DNA of 64,000 nucleotides from Chryseobacterium foetidum (GCF_025457425.1 NZ_JAMXIA010000001.1:2728001-2792000); one strand, 5' to 3'. Positions 31,748 through 39,899 are shown, counted from the stretch's first letter. Numbers and translations: made by a program. Notes: generated by a model from the sequence alone, not told the origin.

Positions 31748-32304
31748 TATTTTACCGCATTTTTTTGTTTCTCGGACTGTCTTTCAGTAATATCAATCCT
31801 TTCATTTATTTTTTCCACCAATTTATCTTTACCGTAGATGAAAGAACCTCTGTTGGTTTCTACATCCACCAAACGGTCTGTAAGATAAATTGCAGATTTC
31901 GGACAAGCCTCTTCGCACATACCGCAGAAAATACATCTCAACATATTGATTTCATATACTGATGCATACTTTTCTTCTCTGTAAAGATCTTTTTCTTCTC
32001 TTGTTCTCTCAGCAGCAGTCATTGTAATTGCTTCAGCAGGACAAGCCACGGCACATAAACCACAGGCTGTACATCTTTCTCTGCCTTCCTCGTCTCTCTT
32101 CAAAACGTGCTGACCTCTCCAGATATCTGCTCTCGGTTTCTGTACTTCCGGATAAGAATAAACATTCGGAGCACGCTTTACAACGGTTCTCACAGCATGT
32201 TTAAGAGTAATCCCCATTCCTTTGAAAATCGCCGGAAGGTAGATTTTTTCAGCAAGGGTCATCTCTTTATTCGAAACAACTTTTGATCTGTTGGTTAATT
32301 TCAT
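31747..32304 (-). CDS. nuoI: NADH-quinone oxidoreductase subunit I
   Basis: A peripheral-arm ferredoxin-like subunit of 185 aa that carries two [4Fe-4S] clusters (N6a, N6b). Both motifs are complete: CTACGLCAVACP (~81-92) and CIFCGMCEEACP (~125-136). The usual N-terminal amphipathic segment (LPAIFKGMGITLKHAV) anchors it to the membrane arm. A repeat array begins 6 bases upstream of its start, so any ribosome-binding site is repeat-derived. Confidence 0.96.
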   Translation of the reverse strand: MKLTNRSKVVSNKEMTLAEKIYLPAIFKGMGITLKHAVRTVVKRAPNVYSYPEVQKPRADIWRGQHVLKRDEEGRERCTACGLCAVACPAEAITMTAAERTREEKDLYREEKYASVYEINMLRCIFCGMCEEACPKSAIYLTDRLVDVETNRGSFIYGKDKLVEKINERIDITERQSEKQKNAVK

Positions 32305-32309
32305 TATAT

Positions 32310-32342
32310 GATTTGAAATTTGAAGTTTGAGATTTGAAATTT
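32310..32342. repeat. Left arm of the second four-helix-bundle element
   Basis: GATTTGAAATTTGAAGTTTG... heptamers lie between the nuoI start and the four-helix-bundle gene. The arm is the inverse of 32836-32867 with about 2 mismatches over 26 bases. Confidence 0.8.
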
Positions 32343-32395
32343 AATTCTGAACAGAATTTTCATAATCATAATTCTCAAACCTTTAATTATTAACT

Positions 32396-32785
32396 TTATC
32401 TTTTAAATTTATTCCCGTTATGTTCGGTACTCTTTAAATAATTTATAAATCCTGAAAGTTTTTTAGATAAAGATATTGTTTGCTCTTTTAAAAAGCTGAA
32501 TGTCTCTTCTTCTAAATAATTTCTGTCGAAAGCTCTAATCAACTGCGAACGAACTTCGCCTGCTGAACCTTTTGACATGGTTAGAAAATTTATAAACTCT
32601 TTATTTCCTTCTCTTTCAAAACCTTCAGCAATATTATCCATTATAGATGCTGAAGCTCTGTCAATTTGATTTTTATCGTGATTTAAAAATTTCGGATTCA
32701 ATAAACATTCTTTTTGAATCAACTTACAAAGACTTCTTGAACTTTGCCATATTTCTAAATCTTCAAAATTGCTAATCGTTGCCAT
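32396..32785 (-). CDS. Four-helix-bundle protein (S23/IVP family), element 2, inside the nuo operon
   Basis: A 129-aa helical protein of the same family as the gene at 3026-3379: NFEDLEIWQSSRSL at the N-terminus, IDRASASIMDNIAEGFERE in the middle and EFINFLTMSKGSAGEVRSQL. The two copies share FExLxIWQ, RASxS and NI(S/A)EG, but are otherwise diverged, so this is not a recent duplication. It is co-directional with nuoH and nuoI and would be cotranscribed with them, though it has no known link to complex I. It is bracketed by inverted repeat arms that fill the rest of the nuoH-nuoI interval. Confidence 0.88.
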   Translation of the reverse strand: MATISNFEDLEIWQSSRSLCKLIQKECLLNPKFLNHDKNQIDRASASIMDNIAEGFEREGNKEFINFLTMSKGSAGEVRSQLIRAFDRNYLEEETFSFLKEQTISLSKKLSGFINYLKSTEHNGNKFKR

Positions 32786-32835
32786 TCTATTTGAAATTTA
32801 TTTGTTTAAGATAGTGAAAATCTGTTTTACGAAAC

Positions 32836-32867
32836 AATTTCAAATCTCAAACATCAAATCTCAAATT
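32836..32867. repeat. Right arm of the second four-helix-bundle element
   Basis: AATTTCAAATCTCAAACATC... heptamers are the inverse of the left arm. The last bases overlap the nuoH stop codon at 32866-32868. Confidence 0.8.
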
Positions 32868-33927
32868 ATTGAAAAGCTAAAATCACCGCTCCTGTAATCA
32901 TTAAGTTTACCAATGCTAATGGAATTAAAGTTTTCCATCCTAAGTGCATCAATTGATCATATCTGAATCTTGGCAACGTCCATCTGATCCACATGAAGAT
33001 CAAAATTCCGATTACTGTTTTCGTTAAAAAGGCTACGATGCTTAAAATCCCTGCGGCGTTTTCTCCCCAGTTTTGAGTTACCCACTCGATTCCCGGATAG
33101 TTGTAACCTCCAAAGAAAAGAACCACCATGAAAGCATTAGAAATAAACATATTCACGTATTCACCGAACATGTATAAACCCAGTTTCATTGAAGAATATT
33201 CGGTTGTATACCCAGTTACCAATTCAGATTCACATTCAGGTAAATCAAAAGGGTGACGGTTGGTTTCTGCCAAAGCTGCTACAAAGAAAATTAAGAAAGC
33301 TAAAGGTTGGTAGAAAATATTCCAGTTCATTCCGGAACCAATAGGGATAATTCCCCAAAGTTTGCCTTCAGTCTGATTTTCGGTAATTACCTTTAAATCT
33401 AAACTTCCTGTCATCATAATGATAGAAAGTAATGCAAGACCCATTGCCAATTCATAAGAAATCATCTGCGAAGAAGCACGGATTGCACCTAAAAGTGAAT
33501 ACTTGTTATTTGAAGCCCAACCTCCGATCATAATTCCGTAAACTCCAATGGAAGCCATACCGATGATGAAAAGTACCCCAACATCAATGTTAGCAACCTG
33601 AAGATCGTAAGAAACATCACCAATGTTCAACGTTTTTCCCCAGGGAATAACCGCTCCGGTAATCAATGAAATGAACATCACCAACGCAGGTCCCACTACG
33701 AAAAGAAACTTTTCAGCATTGGCAGGTGTAAAATCTTCTTTAAAGAAAAATTTACCACCATCCGCAAGAGGCTGCAGCAAACCGAATGGTCCGGATCTGT
33801 TTGGCCCGATTCTGTCCTGCATAATGGCTGCCACTTTTCTTTCTGCCCATGTAGAGTAGGCTGCAATCGTTAATGAAAGCAGGAAAAGTGCAAGTACAAG
33901 TATTAATTTAAATGTAATTAAATCCAT
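32866..33927 (-). CDS. nuoH: NADH-quinone oxidoreductase subunit H
   Basis: The 353-aa membrane subunit that forms the quinone-binding chamber. Conserved segments: AERKVAAIMQDRIGPNRSGPFGLLQPLADGGKF near residue 30, the acidic loop AETNRHPFDLPECESELVTGY..EYSSMK (~215-245) and the C-terminal WIRWTLPRFRYDQLMHLGWK. The arm of the neighbouring repeat touches its stop codon. Confidence 0.97.
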   Translation of the reverse strand: MDLITFKLILVLALFLLSLTIAAYSTWAERKVAAIMQDRIGPNRSGPFGLLQPLADGGKFFFKEDFTPANAEKFLFVVGPALVMFISLITGAVIPWGKTLNIGDVSYDLQVANIDVGVLFIIGMASIGVYGIMIGGWASNNKYSLLGAIRASSQMISYELAMGLALLSIIMMTGSLDLKVITENQTEGKLWGIIPIGSGMNWNIFYQPLAFLIFFVAALAETNRHPFDLPECESELVTGYTTEYSSMKLGLYMFGEYVNMFISNAFMVVLFFGGYNYPGIEWVTQNWGENAAGILSIVAFLTKTVIGILIFMWIRWTLPRFRYDQLMHLGWKTLIPLALVNLMITGAVILAFQ

Positions 33928-33936
33928 TTTTTTTAT

Positions 33937-33970
33937 TGTTTGAAGATGGAAGCTGGATGCTGGAAGTTTT
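33937..33970. repeat. Left arm of an empty repeat bracket (nuoG-nuoH)
   Basis: GAAGATGGAAGCTGGATGCTGGAAGTTTT begins about 9 bases upstream of the nuoH start. It is the inverse of 34066-34101 with about 3 mismatches over 29 bases. Confidence 0.8.
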
Positions 33971-34065
33971 GCAATTCGTCGCAGAGCTTATCATCATATA
34001 ATCAAATTTTATTTTTTTAAATCTAAATGTTTGAATTTGAAAGATGCTTTTGTTTTTAAACAGTT

Positions 34066-34101
34066 AAAAAACTTCCATCATCCAGCTTCAAACTTCCAGC
34101 C
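34066..34101. repeat. Right arm of an empty repeat bracket (nuoG-nuoH)
   Basis: AAACTTCCATCATCCAGC... runs to within 3 bases of the nuoG stop codon. The ~95 bases between the arms are AT-rich and hold no ORF, so this looks like a version of the element without its gene. Confidence 0.8.
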
Positions 34102-34104
34102 TCA

Positions 34105-35103
34105 TTATTTTTCGTCTTTTTCGCTGATTTCCTTCGCCATCGGATTGTCTAAAACTCTTAATTCGTCTTTAGGCTTCTCGTAATGGTTTAGTGAAATCAC
34201 TGAGTGTCTGTCGATATGTCTTGGTCCTTCTATGTTCCAATCTGAAAGTGATTTTCTTTCGAAACGGCAAGTATCGCAGATAAATTCTTCAACTTCACCC
34301 CACTGGTCTTTTCTTGCAGTTACTCTTACAATTTCGTCACCTTTCATGTAAACCGTAGCTTTTCCTGAACATTTATCACATTTACAAGAAGCGTTCATAG
34401 GTTTTGTAAACCAAACTCTGCTTGCAAAACGTGCTGTTCTGTCAGTTAATGCTCCAACCGGGCAAACGTCGATTACGTTTCCGATGAAATCATTATCTAA
34501 AGCTTTGTTTAAATAAGTAGAAATTTCAGCGTGATCTCCTCTGAATAAAATTCCATGATCACGGTTTCCTGTCAGTTGATTGGCCGCCAAAACGCATCTT
34601 GCACACAAGATACAACGGTTCATATTTAATTTGATGTTCGGACCTAAATCGTCTGCATCATAAGTATTTCTTTCGAATTCAGTTCTGGTTTCAAGATTTC
34701 CGTGCTCGTAACCCAAATCCTGAAGATGACATTCTCCAGCCTGGTCACAGACCGGGCAATCTAATGGGTGATTCACCAACAAGAATTCAGTAACGGCTTT
34801 TCTACCTTCCTGAGCTTTTTCAGAAGAAAGGTTTTTCACTTCCATTCCGTCCATCACATTGGTTCTGCAGCTTGCTACCAATTTCGGCATAGGACGCGGA
34901 TCTGCTTCTGAACCTTTGGAAACTTCCACCAAACAAGTTCTGCATCTTCCTCCACTGGTTTCCAGTTTGCTGTAGTAGCACATTGCCGGAGGAACAGATT
35001 TTCCACCGATTTGTCTTGCAGCTTCCAAAATAGAAGTACCAGGCAAAACTTCAGCAGTCTGTCCGTCTATCGTTATTTTGAATTTTTTAACCTCTTCGCT
35101 CAT
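34105..35103 (-). CDS. nuoG: NADH-quinone oxidoreductase subunit G (short form)
   Basis: A 332-aa iron-sulfur subunit of the NADH-dehydrogenase module. Cluster motifs: CYYSKLETSGGRCRTC with a later Cys ([2Fe-2S] N1b), HxxxCPVCDQAGEC (N5) and CILCARC...CPVGALT (N4), then CKCDKC and CDTC near the C-terminus, where N7-type ligands would sit. E. coli NuoG is about 900 aa with a large molybdopterin-oxidoreductase-like domain; here that domain is missing, which I believe is usual for Flavobacteriia. It is separated from nuoF by an outer-membrane-protein gene. Confidence 0.92.
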   Translation of the reverse strand: MSEEVKKFKITIDGQTAEVLPGTSILEAARQIGGKSVPPAMCYYSKLETSGGRCRTCLVEVSKGSEADPRPMPKLVASCRTNVMDGMEVKNLSSEKAQEGRKAVTEFLLVNHPLDCPVCDQAGECHLQDLGYEHGNLETRTEFERNTYDADDLGPNIKLNMNRCILCARCVLAANQLTGNRDHGILFRGDHAEISTYLNKALDNDFIGNVIDVCPVGALTDRTARFASRVWFTKPMNASCKCDKCSGKATVYMKGDEIVRVTARKDQWGEVEEFICDTCRFERKSLSDWNIEGPRHIDRHSVISLNHYEKPKDELRVLDNPMAKEISEKDEK

Positions 35104-35133
35104 ATTCTATGCTGTTAGCTATTAAGCTTTATT

Positions 35134-35964
35134 TTAATTATACTTTTTCGTATTAAATGTATATCCAATCCCAAAATTGAACTGTGCATATACAAAATCC
35201 TGAGAAGCCTTATCTGACTTATTATTCAGGGTAGTTTTTATATCCGGCATGTTGATATAACCTAATTTACCTTCTGCCTGCAACACAATATGTTTGATGG
35301 CAACCACAGAAACAGCAGCTCTGATATCAGTTCCAAAACCTGCCAGATGAAATCTGTCGCTCCGTTCATTTCCCATCAGACGAACATTTGATTTCGGCAA
35401 TAAAGCTCCAATCCCTGCTCCATAACTCAGGAAAATATCAATATTTTTTCTGTCCAGGACATTATGATATTTTTGAGCCCCGATATTGATATAATTAAGA
35501 CCATCGGTATGTTCAAACGTAAGAAAATCTTCTCCACGCAGATCTACCGTGCCGTTATTTACCATTCCTGCATATTTCGGATCATTAATGTGACCTTTAA
35601 AATCTACAGTCTGGTTTTGATCCATCACATATTTCATGTGATCCATTGCTAAAGTAATCCCGAGATTATCTTTTGCAAAATAGGTAATTCTATAGTTTAC
35701 CTGAGGAATCGTAATTGATCCTGGATTAAAATACTTTCCCCAGGAAAATTCAGTCTGTCTGTCATTGGCTATCACATCATTCAATTGGAAATCATAACCA
35801 TCACCTTTAAAATGAATGTCTGACCTGGAATATTTTGCATGATTCCATCCCCAAAACGCCATCACAGATCCTTTTTTAAAAGGATTAATATCTTTTTTTT
35901 CTGTAGTAACCTGTCCGAAAACAAAATTCGACAACAAAAGACCTACAGCAATTATCTTCTTCAA
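35134..35964 (-). CDS. Outer-membrane beta-barrel protein encoded within the nuo operon
   Basis: A 276-aa exported protein with a signal peptide (MKKIIAVGLLLSNFVFGQ, cleavage near residue 18) and an OMP-like body of alternating strands (FWGWNHAKYSRSDIHFKG, ITIPQVNYRITYF, GAGIGALLP, YAQFNFGIGYTFN). It does not resemble any complex I subunit. It sits between nuoF and nuoG on the same strand, with only ~14-30 bases on either side, and would be cotranscribed. No known role links it to respiration; transport or envelope function is a guess. Confidence 0.8.
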   Translation of the reverse strand: MKKIIAVGLLLSNFVFGQVTTEKKDINPFKKGSVMAFWGWNHAKYSRSDIHFKGDGYDFQLNDVIANDRQTEFSWGKYFNPGSITIPQVNYRITYFAKDNLGITLAMDHMKYVMDQNQTVDFKGHINDPKYAGMVNNGTVDLRGEDFLTFEHTDGLNYINIGAQKYHNVLDRKNIDIFLSYGAGIGALLPKSNVRLMGNERSDRFHLAGFGTDIRAAVSVVAIKHIVLQAEGKLGYINMPDIKTTLNNKSDKASQDFVYAQFNFGIGYTFNTKKYN

Positions 35965-35978
35965 AATTTCAACCTCTG

Positions 35979-37334
35979 TTAATTACTTGCTGCAGCCGGA
36001 ATTGGGTCTGCATAATTGGCCAAACCGTAGTTTTGTGTTAAGCACAATTCAGGATTTTTTACGTGCCATTCAAATTCATCTCTGAAATGACGAATTGCTG
36101 CGGCAACAGGCCAAGCTGCGGCATCACCCAAAGGACAAATGGTGTTTCCTTCGATTTTTCTCTGGATATCCCAAAGCAAATCGATGTCTTCCATTTTACC
36201 TTCTCCCTTCTCAATTTTCTTTAAAATCTTATACATCCATCCCGTTCCTTCACGGCAGGGAGTACACTGTCCGCAACTTTCGTGATTATAAAACCTTGCT
36301 AATGTCATGGTATGTTCTACGATACACTGGTCTTCATCCAAAACAATGAAACCTCCTGAACCCATCATTGTTCCGGTAGCAAAACCACCGTCAGCAAGAG
36401 ATTCATAGTTCATGTATCTTGGTTCACCGTTTACCGTTTTCAGTAATAAATTTGCCGGAACAATCGGAACTGAACTTCCTCCAGGTATACACGCCTTCAG
36501 CTTTTTACCATTTGGAATTCCACCACAGTATTCGTCAGAATAAATGAATTCTTCAACCGTAATGGTCATGTCGATCTCGTAAACTCCAGGTTTATTGATA
36601 TTTCCGCACGCAGAAATTAATTTTGTACCTGTAGATTTTCCAACACCGATTTTAGCATATTCAGCACCACCAATTTCAATAATTGGAACAACTGCTGCGA
36701 TTGATTCAACGTTGTTGACAACCGTTGGTCTTTCCCAAAGTCCTTTTACAGCCGGGAAAGGTGGTTTTAATCTTGGGTTTCCTCTTTTTCCTTCAAGAGA
36801 TTCAAGCAAAGCAGTTTCTTCGCCGCAGATATAAGCTCCACCACCTCTTTGAACATAAATTTCACAATCGAAACCTGTTCCTAAGATGTTTTTACCTAAA
36901 AATCCTGCAGCTTTAGCTTCTTCAATGGCTTCTTCCAAAATATCAGGAATCCATGAATATTCTCCACGAATGTAGATATAGGAAACATTTGAACCCAAAA
37001 CGAAAGATGAAATCAACATTCCCTCAATCAAAAGATGAGGAATAAATTCCATTAAATATCTGTCTTTGAAAGTTCCCGGTTCAGATTCATCTGCATTTAC
37101 AACCAGGTGTCTTGGAACTCCTTCCGGTTTCGCCAGAAAGCTCCACTTCATTCCCGTTGGGAAACCTGCACCACCACGACCACGAAGACCTGAAGTTTTT
37201 ACTTCTTCAAGAATCTCTTCCGGTGTCATTTTAAAGGCTTTTTCTGCTGCTGTGTAACCTCCCTGTTTACGGTAAGTTTCAAAATAGCGGATGCCTTCTA
37301 CGTGTGCGTCTTTAAGTAAAAGTTTTTTACTCAT
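35979..37334 (-). CDS. nuoF: NADH-quinone oxidoreductase subunit F
   Basis: The 451-aa subunit that binds NADH and FMN. Motifs: GLRGRGGAGFPTGMKW (~49-64, NADH), ADESEPGTFKDR (FMN), GAYICGEETALLESLEG and the N3 [4Fe-4S] motif CGQCTPCREGT with the last Cys in NTICPLGDAA. Length and domain order are standard. Confidence 0.97.
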   Translation of the reverse strand: MSKKLLLKDAHVEGIRYFETYRKQGGYTAAEKAFKMTPEEILEEVKTSGLRGRGGAGFPTGMKWSFLAKPEGVPRHLVVNADESEPGTFKDRYLMEFIPHLLIEGMLISSFVLGSNVSYIYIRGEYSWIPDILEEAIEEAKAAGFLGKNILGTGFDCEIYVQRGGGAYICGEETALLESLEGKRGNPRLKPPFPAVKGLWERPTVVNNVESIAAVVPIIEIGGAEYAKIGVGKSTGTKLISACGNINKPGVYEIDMTITVEEFIYSDEYCGGIPNGKKLKACIPGGSSVPIVPANLLLKTVNGEPRYMNYESLADGGFATGTMMGSGGFIVLDEDQCIVEHTMTLARFYNHESCGQCTPCREGTGWMYKILKKIEKGEGKMEDIDLLWDIQRKIEGNTICPLGDAAAWPVAAAIRHFRDEFEWHVKNPELCLTQNYGLANYADPIPAAASN

Positions 37335-37350
37335 TTTTAATTATGCTTTT

Positions 37351-37388
37351 AGCAGTTAGCTGCTGGCTTTTGGCTTTTGCTGACTGCT
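37351..37388. repeat. AGCAGTTAGCTGCTGGC-type low-complexity array (nuoE-nuoF)
   Basis: AGCAGT...ACTGCT ends bracket a GGCTTTTGGCTTTTG tract. It starts 17 bases upstream of the nuoF start. A different sequence type from its neighbours, but of the same layout. Confidence 0.6.
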
Positions 37389-37407
37389 ATTTTGTTTAAA
37401 TTTATTT

Positions 37408-37917
37408 TTACCCCAAATCAACCTGTCCTTCTCTGCAAAGATCAAGGATTTCGTCAACTTTTTCTATGGTTAAATTTTCGTGATAGAACTTTCCTAACTG
37501 TAGCATTGGAGCGTATCCACAAGCACCCAGACATTCGGCAGGTTTCAATGTAAACATTCCGTCTGCTGTTGTTTCACCATCTTTAATGTTCAGTTTTGTT
37601 CTGATGTGGTCTAATATTTTTTCGCTTCCACAAACCATGCAAGGTCCGGTTCTGCAAACTTCCAAAACATATTTACCAACCGGTTTCATATTGAACATCG
37701 TATAGAAAGTAGCTACTTCGTACACTTCAATTGGCTTAATACTCAATAATTCAGCAACATAATCCATCACAGGAACGTCTAACCAACCTCCGAATTCTTT
37801 CTGCGCAATGTGAAGCACAGGAAGAAGAGCAGATTTTTGTCTTCCCTCAGGATATCTTGCCATGATTTTATGGACCTGCTGTAAACTTTCCGGTTTAAAA
37901 GCTATTGTTTCGCTCAT
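37408..37917 (-). CDS. nuoE: NADH-quinone oxidoreductase subunit E
   Basis: A 169-aa thioredoxin-fold subunit with the N1a [2Fe-2S] cluster. Ligands are in CRTGPCMVCG (first pair CxxxxC) and ECLGACGYAP. The N-terminal helical part matches KSALLPVLHIAQKEFGGWL. It starts 9 bases downstream (in transcription) of a GATTTGA-type array. Confidence 0.95.
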   Translation of the reverse strand: MSETIAFKPESLQQVHKIMARYPEGRQKSALLPVLHIAQKEFGGWLDVPVMDYVAELLSIKPIEVYEVATFYTMFNMKPVGKYVLEVCRTGPCMVCGSEKILDHIRTKLNIKDGETTADGMFTLKPAECLGACGYAPMLQLGKFYHENLTIEKVDEILDLCREGQVDLG

Positions 37918-37925
37918 TTTTATCT

Positions 37926-37958
37926 GATTTGAAATTTGAGGTTTGAAATTTGAGATTC
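37926..37958. repeat. GATTTGA heptamer array before nuoE
   Basis: GATTTGAAATTTGAGGTTTG... starts 9 bases upstream of the nuoE start codon. Same family as at 27399 and 32310. Confidence 0.75.
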
Positions 37959-38013
37959 AAAAGCTCAATTCTAAATTTATTTTGATTAAAAAGTTCTTTT
38001 TGGAACTATTTAG

Positions 38014-38105
38014 TTGTAAAATGTACGTTGTACAAAGTACAAGGTATTTATTAACTATTTATATTTTCAAGTACATTATACATTACTACATTGTACTTTC
38101 TACAA
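38014..38105. repeat. GTAC-type inverted repeat pair (nuoD-nuoE)
   Basis: Left arm 38014-38046 (TTGTAAAATGTACGTTGTAC...) and right arm 38070-38105 (GTACATTATACATTACTACA...) are imperfectly inverted. The right arm ends 2 bases before the nuoD stop codon. Confidence 0.65.
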
Positions 38106-38107
38106 TT

Positions 38108-39331
38108 TTACGCGTCTAATTCTCCCGCAATCACATTCATACTACACATCGTTACGATGGCATCTGAAATTACCGAACCTGTAATCATCTCAGGATAAGC
38201 CTGATAATAAATGAAACAAGGTCTTCTGAAATGCAGTCTGTAAGGTGCTCTTCCTCCGTCACTTACCAGATAAAATCCTAATTCTCCGTTTCCACCTTCT
38301 ACTGCGTGGTAAACTTCGCCTTTCGGAACATCAGTTTCTCCCATTACAATTTTGAAATGGTAAATTAAAGCTTCCATTTTTTTGTAAACATCAGCTTTTT
38401 CAGGAAGATAAAATTCCGGAACATCTGCGTGAAAAGGTCCTTCAGGTAAATTGTCGTAGGCTTGGTTGATAATTTTTAAAGATTCCCAGATTTCCTGCTG
38501 ACGAACCATAAAACGGTCGTAAGTGTCACCGGAAGTTCCTACAGGAATGATAAAATCAAAATCTTCGTAAGAAGAGTAAGGTTCTGCAACTCTTACATCA
38601 TAATCTACACCACATGCACGAAGATTTGGACCTGTAAAACCATAGCTTAAAGCTCTTTCTGCTGAAATTGCACCTGCACCAATGGTTCTGTCCATGAAAA
38701 TTCTGTTTCTTTCTAATAAATTACAGAATTCCTGAAATCTTGCAGGGAATGTTTTAAGGAAATCTTTCAGCAACTCATGGAATTTTGGAGTGAAATCTCT
38801 TTCAAAACCTCCGATTCTTCCCATATTTGTAGTCATTCTTGCTCCACAGATCTGCTCGTACATATCGTAAATACGCTCTCTTTCGATGAACATGTAAGTC
38901 AATCCTGTAATCGCACCTGCATCCATTCCGGTTACTCCGTTACAAATCAAGTGATCACCGATTCTTGCCAGTTCCATTAAAATAACACGCATATAATCTA
39001 CACGTTTAGGAACTTTTACACCGATCAGTTTTTCAACCGTCATGTGCCATCCGATATTATTAATCGGAGCTGAACAATAGTTCATACGGTCAGTAAGCGT
39101 AGTAATCTGAGCATAATTTCTTCTTTCAGAAATTTTCTCAAAAGCTCTGTGGATATAACCAACTGTCTGCTCTGCGTGAAGAATTCTCTCGCCGTCCATA
39201 GTAAGAACATTCTGGAAAATTCCGTGTGTCGCAGGGTGAGTAGGACCAAGATTCAGGGTATATAATTGCCCGTCAATCTGTTCGTTACTGTCGTGTTGGT
39301 TAAGTATATTAGATAATGAGTTGTCTTTCAT
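38108..39331 (-). CDS. nuoD: NADH-quinone oxidoreductase subunit D
   Basis: The 407-aa 49-kDa-type subunit that forms the quinone site together with NuoB. Motifs: LNLGPTHPATHG, the invariant tyrosine/His loop, DRMNYCSAPINNIGW, and GSGDTYDR-type (VGTSGDTYDR) and PYRLHFRRPC. I start at MKDNSLSN (39331); the frame can be extended to 39376, but those 15 residues come from a low-complexity ATTGAT array. NuoC and NuoD are separate, unlike in E. coli. Confidence 0.96.
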   Translation of the reverse strand: MKDNSLSNILNQHDSNEQIDGQLYTLNLGPTHPATHGIFQNVLTMDGERILHAEQTVGYIHRAFEKISERRNYAQITTLTDRMNYCSAPINNIGWHMTVEKLIGVKVPKRVDYMRVILMELARIGDHLICNGVTGMDAGAITGLTYMFIERERIYDMYEQICGARMTTNMGRIGGFERDFTPKFHELLKDFLKTFPARFQEFCNLLERNRIFMDRTIGAGAISAERALSYGFTGPNLRACGVDYDVRVAEPYSSYEDFDFIIPVGTSGDTYDRFMVRQQEIWESLKIINQAYDNLPEGPFHADVPEFYLPEKADVYKKMEALIYHFKIVMGETDVPKGEVYHAVEGGNGELGFYLVSDGGRAPYRLHFRRPCFIYYQAYPEMITGSVISDAIVTMCSMNVIAGELDA

Positions 39332-39392
39332 AATATATAATTGATAATTGATAAGCAATAATTGATCATTCATCAATCATCATTAATCATTT
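39332..39392. repeat. ATTGATA / TATCAAT-type array before nuoD
   Basis: AATTGATAATTGATAAG on the left and ATCATTCATCAATCATC on the right are imperfectly inverted. The array starts right at the nuoD start codon and ends 6 bases from the nuoC stop. Confidence 0.7.
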
Positions 39393-39398
39393 ATATTT

Positions 39399-39893
39399 TT
39401 ATCTTCCGAACATGCTGTCGTTCTTATCTGTTCTTGTTCCGTCTTCCAGACGATATTCCTTCAACATTGGATGGTAGCCAAGATCTTCCATATTCAGGAT
39501 AGGTCTGAGGTCAGGATGTCCTTTAAATTTAATTCCATAAAAATCAAATGTTTCTCTTTCCATCCAGTTGGCACCGGCGTATAACTCCGTTAAAGAATCT
39601 ACTTCCACATTTTCTCTTGTCATAAAAGCCTTGATACGAATTCTGAAATTCGTCATCATATTCTGCAAGTGGTAAATAACACCGATTTCTTTTTCAGGAA
39701 ATTCAGGGTAATGGATTCCACAAACATCCGTAAGGAAATTGATTTCCAGTGATGAATCTTTAAGATAATGAATTATCTTTTTAATATCATCTTTGTTCAC
39801 TTCCACAGTCAGCATTCCATAAGGTTCTGAGCTGGAAATTATTGATTCCGGAAATTCTCTTGAGAGTGCTTCTAATACAAATTCGTTCGTCAT
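39399..39893 (-). CDS. nuoC: NADH-quinone oxidoreductase subunit C
   Basis: The 164-aa 30-kDa-type subunit of the peripheral arm. The signature ERETFDFYGIKFKGHPDLRPIL lies at ~112-133. Length is short but normal for Bacteroidota. It follows nuoB by 6 bases. Confidence 0.95.
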   Translation of the reverse strand: MTNEFVLEALSREFPESIISSSEPYGMLTVEVNKDDIKKIIHYLKDSSLEINFLTDVCGIHYPEFPEKEIGVIYHLQNMMTNFRIRIKAFMTRENVEVDSLTELYAGANWMERETFDFYGIKFKGHPDLRPILNMEDLGYHPMLKEYRLEDGTRTDKNDSMFGR

Positions 39894-39899
39894 TTTTCC

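Noticed and set aside
34105..35103. nuoG as a truncated pseudogene
   Set aside because: All expected iron-sulfur motifs and a clean stop are present; the short form is, as far as I know, usual in Flavobacteriia.
38108..39376. Long form of nuoD starting at 39376
   Set aside because: The extra 15 residues come from the ATTGAT array; the conserved protein begins at 39331.
27399..39392. Heptamer arrays as CRISPR
   Set aside because: Units are only ~7 bases with no unique spacers of constant length and no cas genes.
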